Source: Bactrocera neohumeralis
Taxonomy: Eukaryota > Arthropoda > Insecta > Diptera > Tephritidae
DNA: 64,000 nucleotides
Direction: 5' to 3'
Assembly: GCF_024586455.1 (NCBI RefSeq)
Contig: NC_065921.1
Span: 46,894,574-46,958,573, forward strand
Shown piece by piece: positions 12,621-25,206 of this stretch. The notes beneath the pieces are model-generated. The model searched no databases. It saw only the letters and a program-made list of their open reading frames with translations, and was not told the origin of the DNA. Position numbers and translations under genes: made by a program. Each line of letters starts with the position of its first letter. Position 1 is the first letter of the stretch.

Positions 12621-14670
12621 GGTATGCAAATAACAGTTTAAGTTGCAGTAATTGTTGCTAGGCAGTAATTGCTAAAAATATAGTTGGCAATTTTGACGAA
12701 TTGGTATTTTAACTCAGTACGTGTGGCATCACTTTATGTTGGAGTAACGCCTCTTTTGCATATTTTAACTTCCATCTGATTCTTTATCCCCCCTTTATAA
12801 AAATCAATCACTAATGAGTATATAGGGATAAAACTTTGCATAAATAGTAGTTAAGGTAATGTGTATCGTATAAAATTTTTAAGATCGGATTATAACTTTT
12901 GAAGTTCAGTGCTTCAGTGCCTAAAACTGATTTTGTACCTAAAATATCTGTAAAACTCTGAGATATATCACTATATCGAAATTCAGAAATAATCTTTTCT
13001 TGCTATCAGTTCTCTAGAAGAAGGTTAAAAACTTTACCTAGGCACCATATACCTAAAAGAATTTTAAAATTCCGGTAGATTTTACACCGGTCAATACGCA
13101 AACTGTTAAGCTGGATATTCCACCACTTCCGAAAATATGTGAAATCAGTGTGAACAATATAACACTGTCTAATTATCTTTTTGTCCTCTTATAGACTATT
13201 TTTTCAGTTTATATTTCATGCATCTTATCAAATTTGATCCGGACTGAACCTGCGTGCACAAACCGAATACACCACATGTGAAGTCGTTGAAAACGGTGAT
13301 GCGATTCTGTAAATGACGATAACATTACAAAAAGTAAAGAAATAATGCTTGAAAATCATGGTGTCGGCAACAACATCTTTTATGAATTTACTCTACTAAT
13401 TTGGGTAGTATTTTGGGTATGAAGCCCGTCAATGCTACACTTGTTACCTTAAACTTTTGCCAAAACGACAGTAGAGGTTGCGAAAAAGATGATTCACTAC
13501 GCCGCTGATATCCCTATAATCACTAAATTATTATTTCTAGAGACGTGACGTTGGCTTAAGAATATTACGCTGAAACTGTTCAACAATTTATCGTATGGCG
13601 CTCTAAAAGTGAGCCGAAACCAAGAAAGTAAAAATTCGGTAAAGGCAATGAACCCAACCTCAGTCGAGTCCTATAATGGAATAATGGAAATCTAATATTG
13701 AATAACAAGTAATTTTTTGGTTTTACAAACCAAACGTTTGGTTCTTGGAGCCGGGTAGTGTTCGTACAAAATTAAAGATCCCAATCGATGACGATGGAGT
13801 GGACTTTCCATGAAGTGAAGGAAAATTGACGTGAAGTAGTAGCTGTAGCAACAGGTTTCAAGAGTATAAAAATATAATAACTAAAAATTCGAAATATCGA
13901 GCAATTCGGATTTCTTACAACGACATAGGAAAGGCAGACTATTACCTTTGGGAAGCTGCGCATAAAAGACATTACTTTTGAGGAGCACCACACAAATTTA
14001 GCGACGTTGTTTGTGAACACCGAAATATCTCCTTTTGTAACTGATGGAGATGGAAAATATGCCAAAAAGAGGTTCCAGAAAGAGATGTTGAATTTTATGT
14101 CACAGCGGTAAAAGTTTAAAGATTCTTCGTTGGGGTTTAATCAATTGTTCATTTCTTATATGAAAAATAAATGATTGAAAAAATTCCGATTTTTGTTCGA
14201 TAAAACCCATTTAGGTTGTTTTGCTTAAATTTTTTTATAATTTAATTATACTATAATGGGGTACTCACAACCTGTCGTAAAGCATCGTTAAATCGTAAAA
14301 TTATAAACGTTTAAAAAAATTGTTATTGGATTTCATACAAAAATGAGTTAACACATTTACAATTCTCAATGCTATGTTTTCAAATCGTTATAACTTATAA
14401 CTTTATGAGACTTGTGAAAACCCTATATAATTAACTATTTGTATTAGTTAATAATATGCAATAACATAAATATTTAATATAAAAACTAAAAAATCAAATA
14501 TTGATTTACACTATCACTTGAACAGTCTTAAATTATTTATTTATTTTTGATTTCGCCAAGCAGTTCTATATTTTCAGGTTTGTTATGCTTTTGAAAAATG
14601 TATTTTTGGATATAAATTATATTAGAAGATAATAATTATTTTCAAATCCAGCAATTTAACCACACATATT
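12621..14670. other. Intergenic DNA with a possible decayed mariner
   Basis: Apart from the weak mariner-like signal at 13300-14115, no gene or repeat is recognised. The frames are short and unlike any known domain. Confidence 0.5.
13300..14115 (+). pseudogene. Very decayed mariner-type transposase (tentative)
   Basis: Scattered frames recall mariner transposase blocks in the right order: a YFGYEARQCYTCYLKLLPKR-like stretch near 13410-13490 (compare the LGMKRVNARLVPK region), a VAKKMIHYAAD-like stretch near 13475-13510, and a WRSKSEPKPRK-like stretch near 13590-13630 (compare the WKSPNSPRPKK block). Stops and frameshifts are frequent and no catalytic Asp can be assigned. The call rests on order and weak similarity only. 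Confidence 0.35.
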
Positions 14671-15732
14671 TATACTCTCGCAAGAAAGTTGCTAAGGAGA
14701 GTATTATAGTTTTGTTCACATAACGGTTGTTTGTAAGTCCTAAAACTAAAAGAGTCAGATATCAGATTATATATACCAAAGTGATCAGGGTGACGAGTAG
14801 AGTTGAAATCCTGATGTCTGTCTGTCCGTCCATCCGTCTGCCCGTCCGTCCGTCCGTGCAAGCTGTAACTTGAGTAAAAATTGAGATATCATGATGACAC
14901 ACGTATTTCTTGGCTCCATAAGAAGGTTAAGTTCGAAGATGGGCAAAATCGGCCCACTGCCACGCCCACAAAATGGCTAAAACCGAAAACCTATAGAGTG
15001 TCATAACAAAGCCATAAAATAAGATATTAAAGTGAAATTTGGCACAAAGGATCGCATTAGGGAGGGGCATATTTGGAGGTAATTTTCTTGGAAAGTGGGC
15101 GTGGCCCCGCCTCTTACTAAGTTTTTTGCACATATCTCAGACACTACTATAGCTATGTTAACCAAGCTCTATAGAGTCGTTTCTTTCAGGCATTTCCATA
15201 TACAGTTTAAAAATGGAAGAAATCGGATAGTAACCACGCCCACCCCCCATACAAAGGTTATGTTGAAAATCACTAAAAGTGCGTTAACCGACTAACAAAA
15301 AACGTCAGAAACACTAAATTTTACGGAAGAAATGGCAGAAGGAAGCTGCACCCAGGCTTTTTTTAAATTGAAAATTGGGGTGGCATCGCCCACTTATGGA
15401 CCAAAAACCATATCTCAGGAACTACTATACCGATTTCAATGAAATTCGGTATATAATATTTTCTTAGCACCCTGATGACATGTACGAAATATGGGTGAAA
15501 TTGGTTAACAACCACGCCTTCTTCCAATATAACGCTATTTTGAATTCCATCTGATGCCTTCTCTGTATAATATATACATTAGGAACCAATGATGATAGCG
15601 GAATAAAACTTTACACAAATACGGTATTTGAAAAATATGTAAATGACGGATAATGAAATCTCGATTATCACTTTATCATGCGAGAGTGTAAAATGTTCGG
15701 TGATACCCGAACTTAGCCTTTCCTTACTTGTT
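14671..15732 (-). mobile_element. Dispersed about 1.1-kb non-coding repeat (copy B, inverted)
   Basis: The reverse complement matches copy A (5693-6788) along its whole length, from CAAGTAAGGAAAGGCTAAG to TTGCGAGAGTATAAA, including the GGAC tract. Copies A and B form a widely spaced inverted pair. Short frames on both strands are artefacts of this repeat. Confidence 0.8.
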
Positions 15733-17828
15733 GCAACTATTTTTCACTATCCGTTCGCACAATCTTACAGTCTCACATATGAGAGCGAAGCAGCAGGTGT
15801 GAAAAGCGTGCAGGTATACTCGTATATGCATACCCGAACTATGCGACAGCCGTCCGGTATAACAAAAAATTGGTGACTGCAAATTCGATTTAAAGCGACG
15901 CCACGGATGGCACAAACTGCATGAGAAAACTGAAGTGCTGAACACAATGCTCGCGACAGACCGCAAACGATATCTGTCAAATATTAAAAGACACACGTTC
16001 TTAAGGACACTGTTATTTTGACAGCTGCACGACTACGCGAGTGCAGGCCGACAGTTGTCGCTCTAGCTAACTTCAATATATCTTTATATTTGGCAACGGC
16101 AGTAGGACGACAGCAGAGTTGACAGTAGAATGGAAGATAGAAAGAGGAGGTAGAGTGGTGATTCCACTAATATGTAAACTGTAAAATTATTTAAAGCTCT
16201 AACAAACTTGACGTTATTTTACAAATAAAAGCATAAAATAGCTCTATTATATCATTTGTAATAACAATTGATAATTTAAAACAAATAAATATACCTATTT
16301 ATTTATTTTTTTGAGTACACATTTTCACTTTGAACAAAATATTAAAATCTCATTGAAGTTCAAGGTATTAGTATGCCCACAATGAAATTGTGTACGTACA
16401 AAATGGACAACTGCGTTGTTTTGTGTACATGCCGGCCATTTTTATGTTGCTGCCTTCTCACAAATGTTCATGTAGTAGGCTTCGCGACGCCATTTTCAGT
16501 TCACTGTCGTACTGCCATGTCGTGTCGCGAGCATTGTGTTCAGCACTTCACTGTCGTGCTGCCATGTCGTGTCGCGAGCATTGTGTTCAGCACTTGAAAG
16601 TATATTTTATGGTAAGTGAGAGGCGAGAATGATAAAAGCGATAGCAAAAGCAACACTTTCACTTCAGCTTTTTCTTTCTTTTGAACGCACCCCATTTCGC
16701 CCACTCGTGGCTGTTGGGACTTTTTGTCCCCAAGCAGTCGTTTCGTATTTGCCATTAATCGCTTTACGAAAGCAGCTAGGCAAAAACAATAGAAATATGT
16801 TGATTAAATATATGAATCACCAAAGTGAGACTGAAGGATAGACAATTGCAACAGCAAAACAACACGCAATTAAAAAAAGTATACACGCACTTTCATTAAA
16901 ACAAAAACAAATACTTGTACACACATATATCCAGCTCAATCAGCAACAATGCTTAGTGTTGCCATTCTTCTGGAATACTTTTAATTGCTGTTGTTGTAAA
17001 TAGATGGAAGCCTTGCCGATCCTGTGACTTTGCTAGTCTGTCAACATTATCTATTTAATTGTTTGTGGTTGTCATTTGGTTGGAGTAGCTGAATGCCGTT
17101 AAACCAACTGCGACCGTGTGCCTTTAATTGCGCTTGTTTGTTTATGGGTGTGTCTGTGTGGGTGTTCGCTGCTATTTATCATGTGGTAGACCATAATAAC
17201 CGGCGTGCAAACTAATAAATTACAGAGGACCGAACGTAAAGTAATACGATAAACAAAATTGAGCAGAAATGTGCAAGAGAAGAAAATGACATGAACAGTG
17301 AGGTCACCAACTCTGTAGCTGTATAACAATGTGAGGAAGACATATTGAGTTGATGGATGTGGTCAGCAGCAGGGCTATTCTACTCATGCCTTTATTTGAT
17401 GGATTAATTTCGTAAATTGTGCAAATGAGTTAAAAGATACACAAAAAGTTCTTTCACATAGCTTTCAAAAACACACAAATAGAATGCTATATTCTTCCAA
17501 TTTGACATAGACTATATTTCATTTTGAAAAAAATTAGGGATCCTTGGTAAGATTTGAACAATGTAACCGAAAGTGTAGAAAAATGAGTCTTAAAATGTCT
17601 TTCGTCGAATGGGTCGCCGAAACTATTTGCGATAGAACAAAATAATGTACAACAATATTGAAGAACACCATAATGTCTACAAAAAACTCCTCGGTAGCAT
17701 ATGTCCAACTATTGTAGTTATGTCACTACAACAACTTTTTTCATTTTAAACATTAATGAAAATGCTCACCAAATTCAAACCATGCTATTTATGTGTTTAT
17801 ATTAATGTGTGTTTCAATTCAAAGAATA
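15733..17828. other. Intergenic DNA with a local inverted and tandem repeat
   Basis: No coding region is recognised. The only structure I can support is the repeat cluster at 15931-16595. Confidence 0.5.
15931..16595. repeat. 28-bp inverted repeat pair with a 47-bp tandem duplication
   Basis: TGAAGTGCTGAACACAATGC... (28 bases, 15931-15958) is present as its reverse complement at 16523-16550. The right arm sits inside a unit of about 47 bp, GTCGT(A/G)CTGCCATGTCGTG..., repeated in tandem at 16502-16548 and 16549-16595. The function is unknown; it could be the remains of a foldback element. Confidence 0.7.
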
Positions 17829-19093
17829 CAGTACAGCCAGTGGAAACACCGCCAGCAACAAAATTAACATTGACGAGTTTTTTCTCAACTTTCGTCGGTG
17901 ATCCGTTTACGAGAACGTTGCTCTATTCGGAAATACCCTGATATTATACATGGAATGCATCGTCCAAGAAATAGTTGCGCAGAAAGCAAGGCCAACCAGT
18001 AGATTGAAATCCAGATGTGTTTTCAACTATTGCATTAGGACGAATCTACACAATCCACCCGAAAAACGACGACTGCATCTACCTTCGGTTGCTATTGATT
18101 AATGTACGCGGTTCAACTTTATTTGAGTCATAGCTTACTGTGAATGGTACGGTGTGTGCAAGTTTTGGAGAAGTAAGCTAGCAATTACAATTGCTGGAAC
18201 ACGTTATCCACTGGAATGAAAATGAAGTTCGCACACTTTTCGTGATAATCATTTCGACATATCAGCCTTCAAATCCGCGTCAATTATGGGATACTAACAA
18301 AAATGACATTGTCGAAGACATTTTACATCGCCTTCGCTAAAAATTCTAAATGGTACAATTTCGATATCAATTCCATCTTCCCTTTATCAATTCACGAAAG
18401 ATGAACTCATCATAACATTGGCGAAATTATCGTAATGCACGATTCCTTAAGTGCACGCGCAATGTTAGCTGCCAAAAATACCGATGTTGTTGACTTAAAC
18501 TGGAAGATTCAAAGATAAATTCCGGGAGGTTTGCGCTCATACAAATCGATCGATCGTCTTGACAAGAAAGACGAAACCGTAAATTATCCAGTGGAATTTC
18601 CAAATTCTTTGGAGAGCCTTGGTATGCCCCAGCATCATTTGCGTCTCAAAGTAGGACCAGTCGTTATTATGTTTCGCAATCATCATGACCCGAAACTGTG
18701 TAATGGAACCCGACTGATTGTGACGCACCTATCGAATACAAGGAGCAGAATGCTTGATTCTATGAATTCCTTTGAGTTCTAACGATTTCCCATTTCGGTT
18801 CAAACGTATTTCGTTTCCAGTGAAAATTACATTTGAGATGACAATCAACAGGACCTAAAGATAGTCGCATAGTGTGAGACATAAATTTGGAAATGCTATG
18901 TTTTCACACGGCCGTGGCGTGCTCACGAGTTGGAAAACCATCTTTTCTGCACACCGGAACAGAAACCAAAAAATGTTGTTTATCAAGCTACGTTACACTG
19001 AAAAAAAAAACAAAAATTAAATGATAAATTTAACTTTCTTTTCATTTCAAAACACATAATTTCACGCAGGACAACGGCTGCGGGATCAGCTAG
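17829..19093 (+). mobile_element. Helitron, internally deleted, with 3' terminus
   Basis: The plus strand encodes broken pieces of a Helitron RepHel protein. These are a TSFFSTFVGDPFTRTLLYSE-type block (17870-17940), GRIYTIHPKND and YLRLLLINVRG (about 18040-18115), an IIISTYQPSNPRQLWDTNKN block (about 18245-18305), and a C-terminal NYPVEFPNSLES with PKLCNGTRLIV (18570-18725). The Walker-type helicase core between them is missing. Downstream, GGATCAGCTAG ending at 19093 followed by T matches the CTRR-type Helitron 3' end, and GC-rich bases just upstream may form the terminal hairpin. Related to the better preserved minus-strand copy at 38567-40691. Non-functional. Confidence 0.78.
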
Positions 19094-19784
19094 TAAGTTA
19101 TAAGGAAAGTGTCGCAGTTGCGCCTTATAGCATCTCCACTGGATAACTTTTTTTTGTCACCCAAACCGGATTTTTTATGCCAGGGGACGGCATGGAAAGA
19201 TGAAGGCATCACGCCGCCTGGCTTTTCTTGTTCGTAACATTTCGATGCTACGCAATTCCGAATAACCTGTTATTTTGCAAGCACTCGGTTTCAAATGAAT
19301 ACATTATTTTCAAAAATTTCAATATAAATCAATCAATTTATATATATTTTTCAAAAATGAATAAGTTAAAAAACTAGGTAATCAAAAATATTTCTATACA
19401 TCGCGTATTTAAAGCGTACAAGAATTTGAGAATGTGATACAAAAGAGAGGGTAGAAAATCGTTCAACTCAAGTTGTCGGGCTCGTGTCAGTCGTGTGAAT
19501 GAAAGTGACTCTAAAGCGATAAAGAATGACAAAAAGTATCCTCGCCTAAAAGAAATCTTACCAATCGTGTAATCCACTTGTAGAGTCTCAATATTATACA
19601 ATTTTTCATCACGATTCTCTCTATACCCGAAATTTGGTTTACGGTCGTTGGGTGTATATTATCCCACTTACTATATATCACATTGACTCATTTGAAACTA
19701 TCTTTCTTTTTCCCCCAGAAAATTGGGCATATTAATTGTAGCACTATGCGTTTAACACCCAATAGAAGCATCATAGACCCTATA

Positions 19785-19985
19785 AGGTATACCTGGGGTG
19801 TCCCAAATTAATGCATGATTTATATTTGCTGCCGTGTTGACAACACTAAAAAAAAAAGTTGACTGAAAAATAATGAAAGCTTGGCGGCCACAGATGGAAA
19901 TGGAACCACAACGTGTCACTGTTTGGAGTGAATTTCGTGCTAGAGGCACTTTAACACCATTATATTTTTCTTCATAGTAATGAGT
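19785..19985 (+). mobile_element. Mariner-like fragment (tentative)
   Basis: It starts with GGGGTGTCCCAAATTAATGC, which resembles the termini of the mariner-like lineage at 10077. It then encodes EPQRVTVWSEFRARGTLTPLYF, which resembles the VTVW...GIIGPYFF block of IS630/mariner transposases. There is no intact frame. Confidence 0.35.
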
Positions 19986-20019
19986 ATTAGAATCACAGGT
20001 CTATTGCAACAAGCCCACA

Positions 20020-20875
20020 ACACGGTTTAAAAGGAGATTAAACGTTGAAACTTGGTACACATGTTCCCTGGCTCAAAAGTAAGGCGGATTTCTTAGATGA
20101 TCGTAATTTAACACTGTCAGGCCCACAGAACGTCATTAATCGAACATTTATGTAGGGCGAAAACTGAGCGGTAAATTAAGATAGATGACTGTAATCCTGC
20201 ACATGGTTTTTCAGAAGCAAACGGGGCCTGTGGGCTAAAAATTAAAAAAACTGGGTGTGACCCCGCCCTCTACTTGGTTGAAAGTACATTCCTTCTAAAC
20301 CGCTTAAGGAACAATTATCAAATTCAGTCATAACAAATCCCTTTAGCACCGCAATCGTTACTGTAAAAATATATGAAATCTTTAAATAACCACCTCCACT
20401 CACCATATGGCGGTAGTGCTAAAAACTACTAAAAGGGCGGTAAATCAATAAATATTGCCAGAGACATAAAATCTTACATCAGAGGTGGTATGAGAGGGCC
20501 GTCAGCCGGTGAAAAATTGGACGATGGGCATAGCACTTTTAGGTGAAATCACATATCTCGGGACCCGCTCCACCGCTTTCAACTAAATTCAGCGTTTCTC
20601 AGAAAATGAGAAAGCGTGTTTTGCTCATAATTGTGTATCATTGTATCAAGAATAGACAAAATTAAGCAAAAACGTGACCTAGCTCCTTTACAACTTATAT
20701 CAGAATTTTAAAACATCCAGTTCAATTTACTACATGTGATTGGTGATTGTAAGTGAGGTACCTTAATGAAATCCAGGGAACTTAATATAAAGTTTTGCTA
20801 GCACCCGAAAGTATTTCTCAGTCTTTGCAAGAGTATAAATTGTTCGGTTACACCTGAAACTTAGTTTTATGCTAT
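20020..20875 (-). repeat. Diverged member of the GTGGGCGTGG dispersed-repeat family
   Basis: Read on the minus strand it starts ACTAAGTTTCAGGTGTAACC with a nearby TTTATACTCTTGCAA and has equivalents of the CGGGGTCACACCCAG box. These match the ordered blocks of copy A but are much more diverged. Non-coding. Confidence 0.45.
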
Positions 20876-22087
20876 AAAAAATATACATGTGAAGGGTATT
20901 CTATTTTTTTTGCAGTCACAGTAAACGTTTTTAATTTTTTTTTTAACTAAAACATCTGGTAAAAACATTTATTACCCAATGATAACAAAAAGCTTTGCTT
21001 TCTTCATTGCGAACAGTTTCGTAACAATAAACATTTTCTTTCCATAGTTTTGACTGATCTTTCTATTCAGCAGAATGGTATGAGCTAATAATAACTTCTT
21101 CTGACCAAAGTATTTTTACGGTCTCATATAACCTTTTAATCAATGATTATTTAATTTAAATATTTTAATAATTGGGGAGGGAAATATTCCAGACAGATAT
21201 CTCAAATAAAGGTGTACTTTTCGGGGAACCTTGACCTACTGTCTTCGCTAAAGCTTTTTGAATTGACAATATATATTCACTAAAAATTGTTACTTGCTCT
21301 CCTATCTACTTATTACATGGAGTATTCTTTTTGCCACTCTCGTATAAAAAACAATGTCTAGTATTTGGGCATCACGCTTAACCAAGTGATTCAGTTCATT
21401 AATTTATTGTTCAAGAAAGAAAATTATTAAAATTTTCCATTTGACTGACTTACTTATTAAACAAAAACTGAAATAAACTTCATAAAAGCCAAACACCACA
21501 AATCAAGGAACCTACATATAGAAGCCAATGCTATTATATGTGCCACTGAACGTATGAGAAGATGACCACTAAGTGCCTTGACTTTTTTCTTTAATTGACA
21601 AGAAAAGACTCAAAAGCCTGCTTTGCCTGCAAACAGCGGGAAGTTAGGAAATTATATTATACTATGTATATAATGATATGTATAAGCATTAATGGAAGCA
21701 TTTTACTTTACTACCTTCGCTGTATTCGGTGTTTGACTGGATTGCCAGTTTGCTGCTATCAATTCCTTTTGACTGTTTCCAGTCTACTTTTGTATTTTTC
21801 CTATATTTGTTGCGTGCAAAATATCTGCCACGCGTACTTGAAGCAATTAAGAAGCAATATAACTTACCACAAAAAGGCAGGTAGTGCGGCTTAAGAACTC
21901 TTAAAAAGATATGTAGAAGTAATTGTTTGTTTTTATTTTTTGCATCTTCTGTTTTCAATGTCAACGCAAAGAGTATGATAACCTACGTAAGCGTGTCTTT
22001 AGCCATCTAACCCTAAATAGAGTCGCAAATCTCATTGTATTCTTTGTAATTCCCGTTCAATGTCTTTTAGAGATTTCTATGTTAATT

Positions 22088-25000
22088 CTTCTTCTTCTTA
22101 ATTGGCGTAGACACCGCTTACGCGATTATAGCCGAGTTAACAACAGCGTGCCAGTCGTTTCTTCTTTTCGCTACGTGGCGCCAATTGGATATTCCAAGCG
22201 AAGCCAGGTCCTTCTCCACGTGGTCCTTCCAACGGAGTGAAGGTCTTCCTCTTCCTCTGCTTCCCCCGGCGGGTATTGCGTCGAATACTTTCAGAGCTGG
22301 AGTGTTTTCATCCATCCGGACAATATGACCTAGCCAGCGTAGCCGCTGTCTTTTATTTCGCTGAACTATGTCAATGTCGTCGTATATCTCGTACAGCTCA
22401 TCGTTCCATCGAATGCGATATTCGCCGTGGCCAATGCGCAAAGGACCATAAATCTTTCGCAGAATTTTTCTATCGAAAACTCGTAACGTCGACTCATCAG
22501 TTGTTGTCATCGCCCAAGCTTCTGCACCATATTGCAGGACTCGAATTATGAGCGACTTATAGAGTTTAGCTTTTGTTCGTCGAGGGAGGACTTTACTTTT
22601 CAATTGCCTACTCAGTCCGAAGCAGCACCTGTTGGCAAGAGCAATTCTGCGTTGGATTTCTAGGCTGAAATTGTTGGTGGTGTTTACGCTGGTTCCAAGA
22701 TAGACGAAATTATCTACAACTTCAAAGTTATGACTGTCAACAGTGACGTGAGAGCCAAGTCGCGAGTGCGACGACTGTTTGTTTGATGACAGGAGATATT
22801 TCGTTTTGCCCTCGTTAGCTGCTAGACCCATTTTCTGTGCTTACTTGTCCAGCCTGGAGAAAGCAGAACTAACGGCGCGGGTGTTGAGGCCGATGATATC
22901 AATGTCATCGGCATACGTCAGCAGCTGTGCACTCTTATAGAAGATGGTACCTTCTCTATTTAGTTCTGCAGCTCGAACTATTTTCTCCAGCAGCAGGTTG
23001 AAGAAGTCGCACGATAGGAAGTCGCCTTGTCTGAAACCTCGTTTGGTATCGAACGGCTCGGAGAGGTCCTTCCCGATCCTGACGGAGCTTTTGGTGTTAC
23101 TCAACGTCAGTTTACACAGCCGTATTAGTTTTGCGGGGATACCAAATTCAGACATCGCGGCATAAAGGCAGCTCCTTTTCGTGCTGTCGAAAGCAGCTTT
23201 GAAATCGACGAAGAGGTGGTGTGAGTCGATTCTTCTTTCACGGGTCTTTTCCAAGATTTGGCGCATGGTGAATATCTGGTCGGTTGATGATTTTCCAGGT
23301 CTGAAGCCACACTGATAAGGTCCAATTAGGTTGTTGACGGTGGGATTTAATCTTTCACACAATACGCTCGATAGAACCTTATATGCGATGTTGAGGAGGT
23401 TAATCCCACGGTAGTTGGCGCAGATTGTGGGTCTCCTTTTTTATGGATTGGGCGTAGCACACTTAAATTCCAATCGTTGGGCATGCTTTCGTCCGACCAT
23501 ATTTTACAAAGAAGCTGATGCATGCACCTTATCAGTTCTTCGCCGCCGTGTTTGAATAGCTCGGCCGGCAATCCATCGGCCCCTGCCGCTTTGTTATTCT
23601 TGAGGCGGGCAATTGCTATTCGAACTTCTTCATGGTCGGGCAATGGAACGTCTGCTCCATCGTCATCGATTGGGGAATCGGGTTCGCCTTCTCCTGGCGT
23701 TGTGCGTTCACTGCCATTCAGCAGGCTGGAGAAGTGTTCCCTCCATAATTTAAGTATGCTCTGGGCATCAGTGACTAGATCAGCTTTGAGGGTTCTAGAA
23801 GAGTATGCTCGGGTCTTGAAACCTTCTGTAAGCCGCCGCATTTTTTCGTAGATTTTTCGAGCATTACCCCTGTCGGCCAGCTTATCACGCTCTTCGTACT
23901 CACGCATTTCAGCCTCTTTCTTTTTTTGTCTACAAATGCGTCTCGCTTCCCTCTTCAACTCTCGGTATCTATCCCATCCCGCACGTGTTGTGGTCGATCG
24001 TTACGTTGCGAGGTAGGCAGCCTGTTTTCTCTCCGCTGCGAAACGGCACTCCTCGTCGTACCAGCTGTTCTTTTGCTCTTTCCGAAAACCAATGGTTTCG
24101 GTTGCAGCTGTACGTAAGGAGTTTGAAATGCCGTCCCACAGTTCCTCTATACCGAGTTGTTGACGAGTGCTCTCAGAGAGCAGGAGTGCAAGCCGAGTAG
24201 AAAATCGTTCGGCTGTCTGTTGTGATTGCAGCTTCTCGACGTCGAACCTTCCTTGTGTTGGTCCGACTCGATGTTAGGACCTCGGAGCGCACGCACATTT
24301 AGAACACTGGAGAGGTGTCTTCCGTCTATCACAACATGATCGATCTGGTTGTTGGCTTTTCGTTCAGGAGACCGCCAGGTAGCTTGATGTATTATTTTGT
24401 GCTGGAATCTAGTACCACAGGGGGGATTTTTCGTCGTGGAGGCTGAATTTACCGTACGTAGTGCCAAAGAAACCTTCTTTTCCCACCCTGGCGTTAAAGT
24501 CGCCAAGCACGATTTTGACATCCTGGCGGGGGCAGCTCTCGTCCTTCTCTTCCGTCGAAGCGTGGACGCAAATCAGTGACATGTTGAAGAACCTCTCTTT
24601 GATGCGGATTGTGGCTAGACGTTCATTCATCGGAGTGAACGATAGTGCTCGGCGACGGAGTCTCTCTCCCACCACGAATCCAACACCAAACTTGCTCTCC
24701 TTTATATGGCCACTGTAGTAAATGCCACAGGTACCTACTCGTTTCTGTCCTTGTCCCGTCCATCGCATTTCTTGGACGGCGGTGATGTCAGCCTTTATTT
24801 TTGCGAGGACATCAACCAGCTGGGCAGCGGCACCTTCCCAACTAAGGGTCCGGACATTCCAGGTGCATGCCCTCAAATCGTAGTCCTTATTTCGTTTGCC
24901 ATGGTCGTCACCAAAAGGTTGGTCTCTCATCCGAGGCTGCTTTTTCTTTTACATTGGTACTGATTTTTACTTGGCGGGTCCCAAGCCCAGCGCACAACCC

Positions 25001-25197
25001 TATGTAGGGGATGTTTCGTCTTCTCACATTAACTCGCCTTCGAACGGATGTTCTTAGGCTACCTAGAGGATACTTGGTCAAAGACCGGAAGTAGTGAGCT
25101 GTTTGAGCCATGTGCAAAAGAATCGTTTCTGGTCACTCCCAAGTGAATGGCGATCTGAGAACTTTCCTCACTTGCGTGAACTTCTACACATGACTCC
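22088..25197 (-). mobile_element. RTE-clade retrotransposon, full-length but inactivated
   Basis: This copy runs from the element's 5' end (GGAGTCATGTGTAGAAG on the minus strand, at 25197) to its (AAG)n 3' end at 22088. A 9-bp target duplication, ATGTTAATT on the plus strand, flanks it at 22079-22087 and 25198-25206. Its ends agree with the intact copy at 49354-52614 and so define the complete element at about 3.1-3.3 kb. Confidence 0.92.
22118..24930 (-). pseudogene. Broken RTE endonuclease/reverse transcriptase
   Basis: Compared with the intact ORF at 49597-52587, this copy is cut into pieces. The endonuclease N-terminus (24409-24930) and a middle piece (24147-24521) have lost parts between them, including most of the SDHYLV region. 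The linker and start of RT (23347-23958) end in a frameshift where one C is lost before the ICANYRG block. The RT core (22841-23362), including TYADDIDIIG, ends in a nonsense codon (GAA to TAA) just before a final open stretch (22118-22831) with the LQYGAEAW and GRGRPSLRW blocks. No functional protein is expected. Confidence 0.9.
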
Positions 25198-25206
25198 ATG
25201 TTAATT

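Larger units (their letters stand above)
19094..22078. other. Intergenic DNA with diverged repeats
   Basis: It holds a weak mariner-like fragment (19785-19985) and a diverged dispersed repeat (20020-20875). The rest, including short frames near 21595-22240, shows no recognisable domain. Confidence 0.5.
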
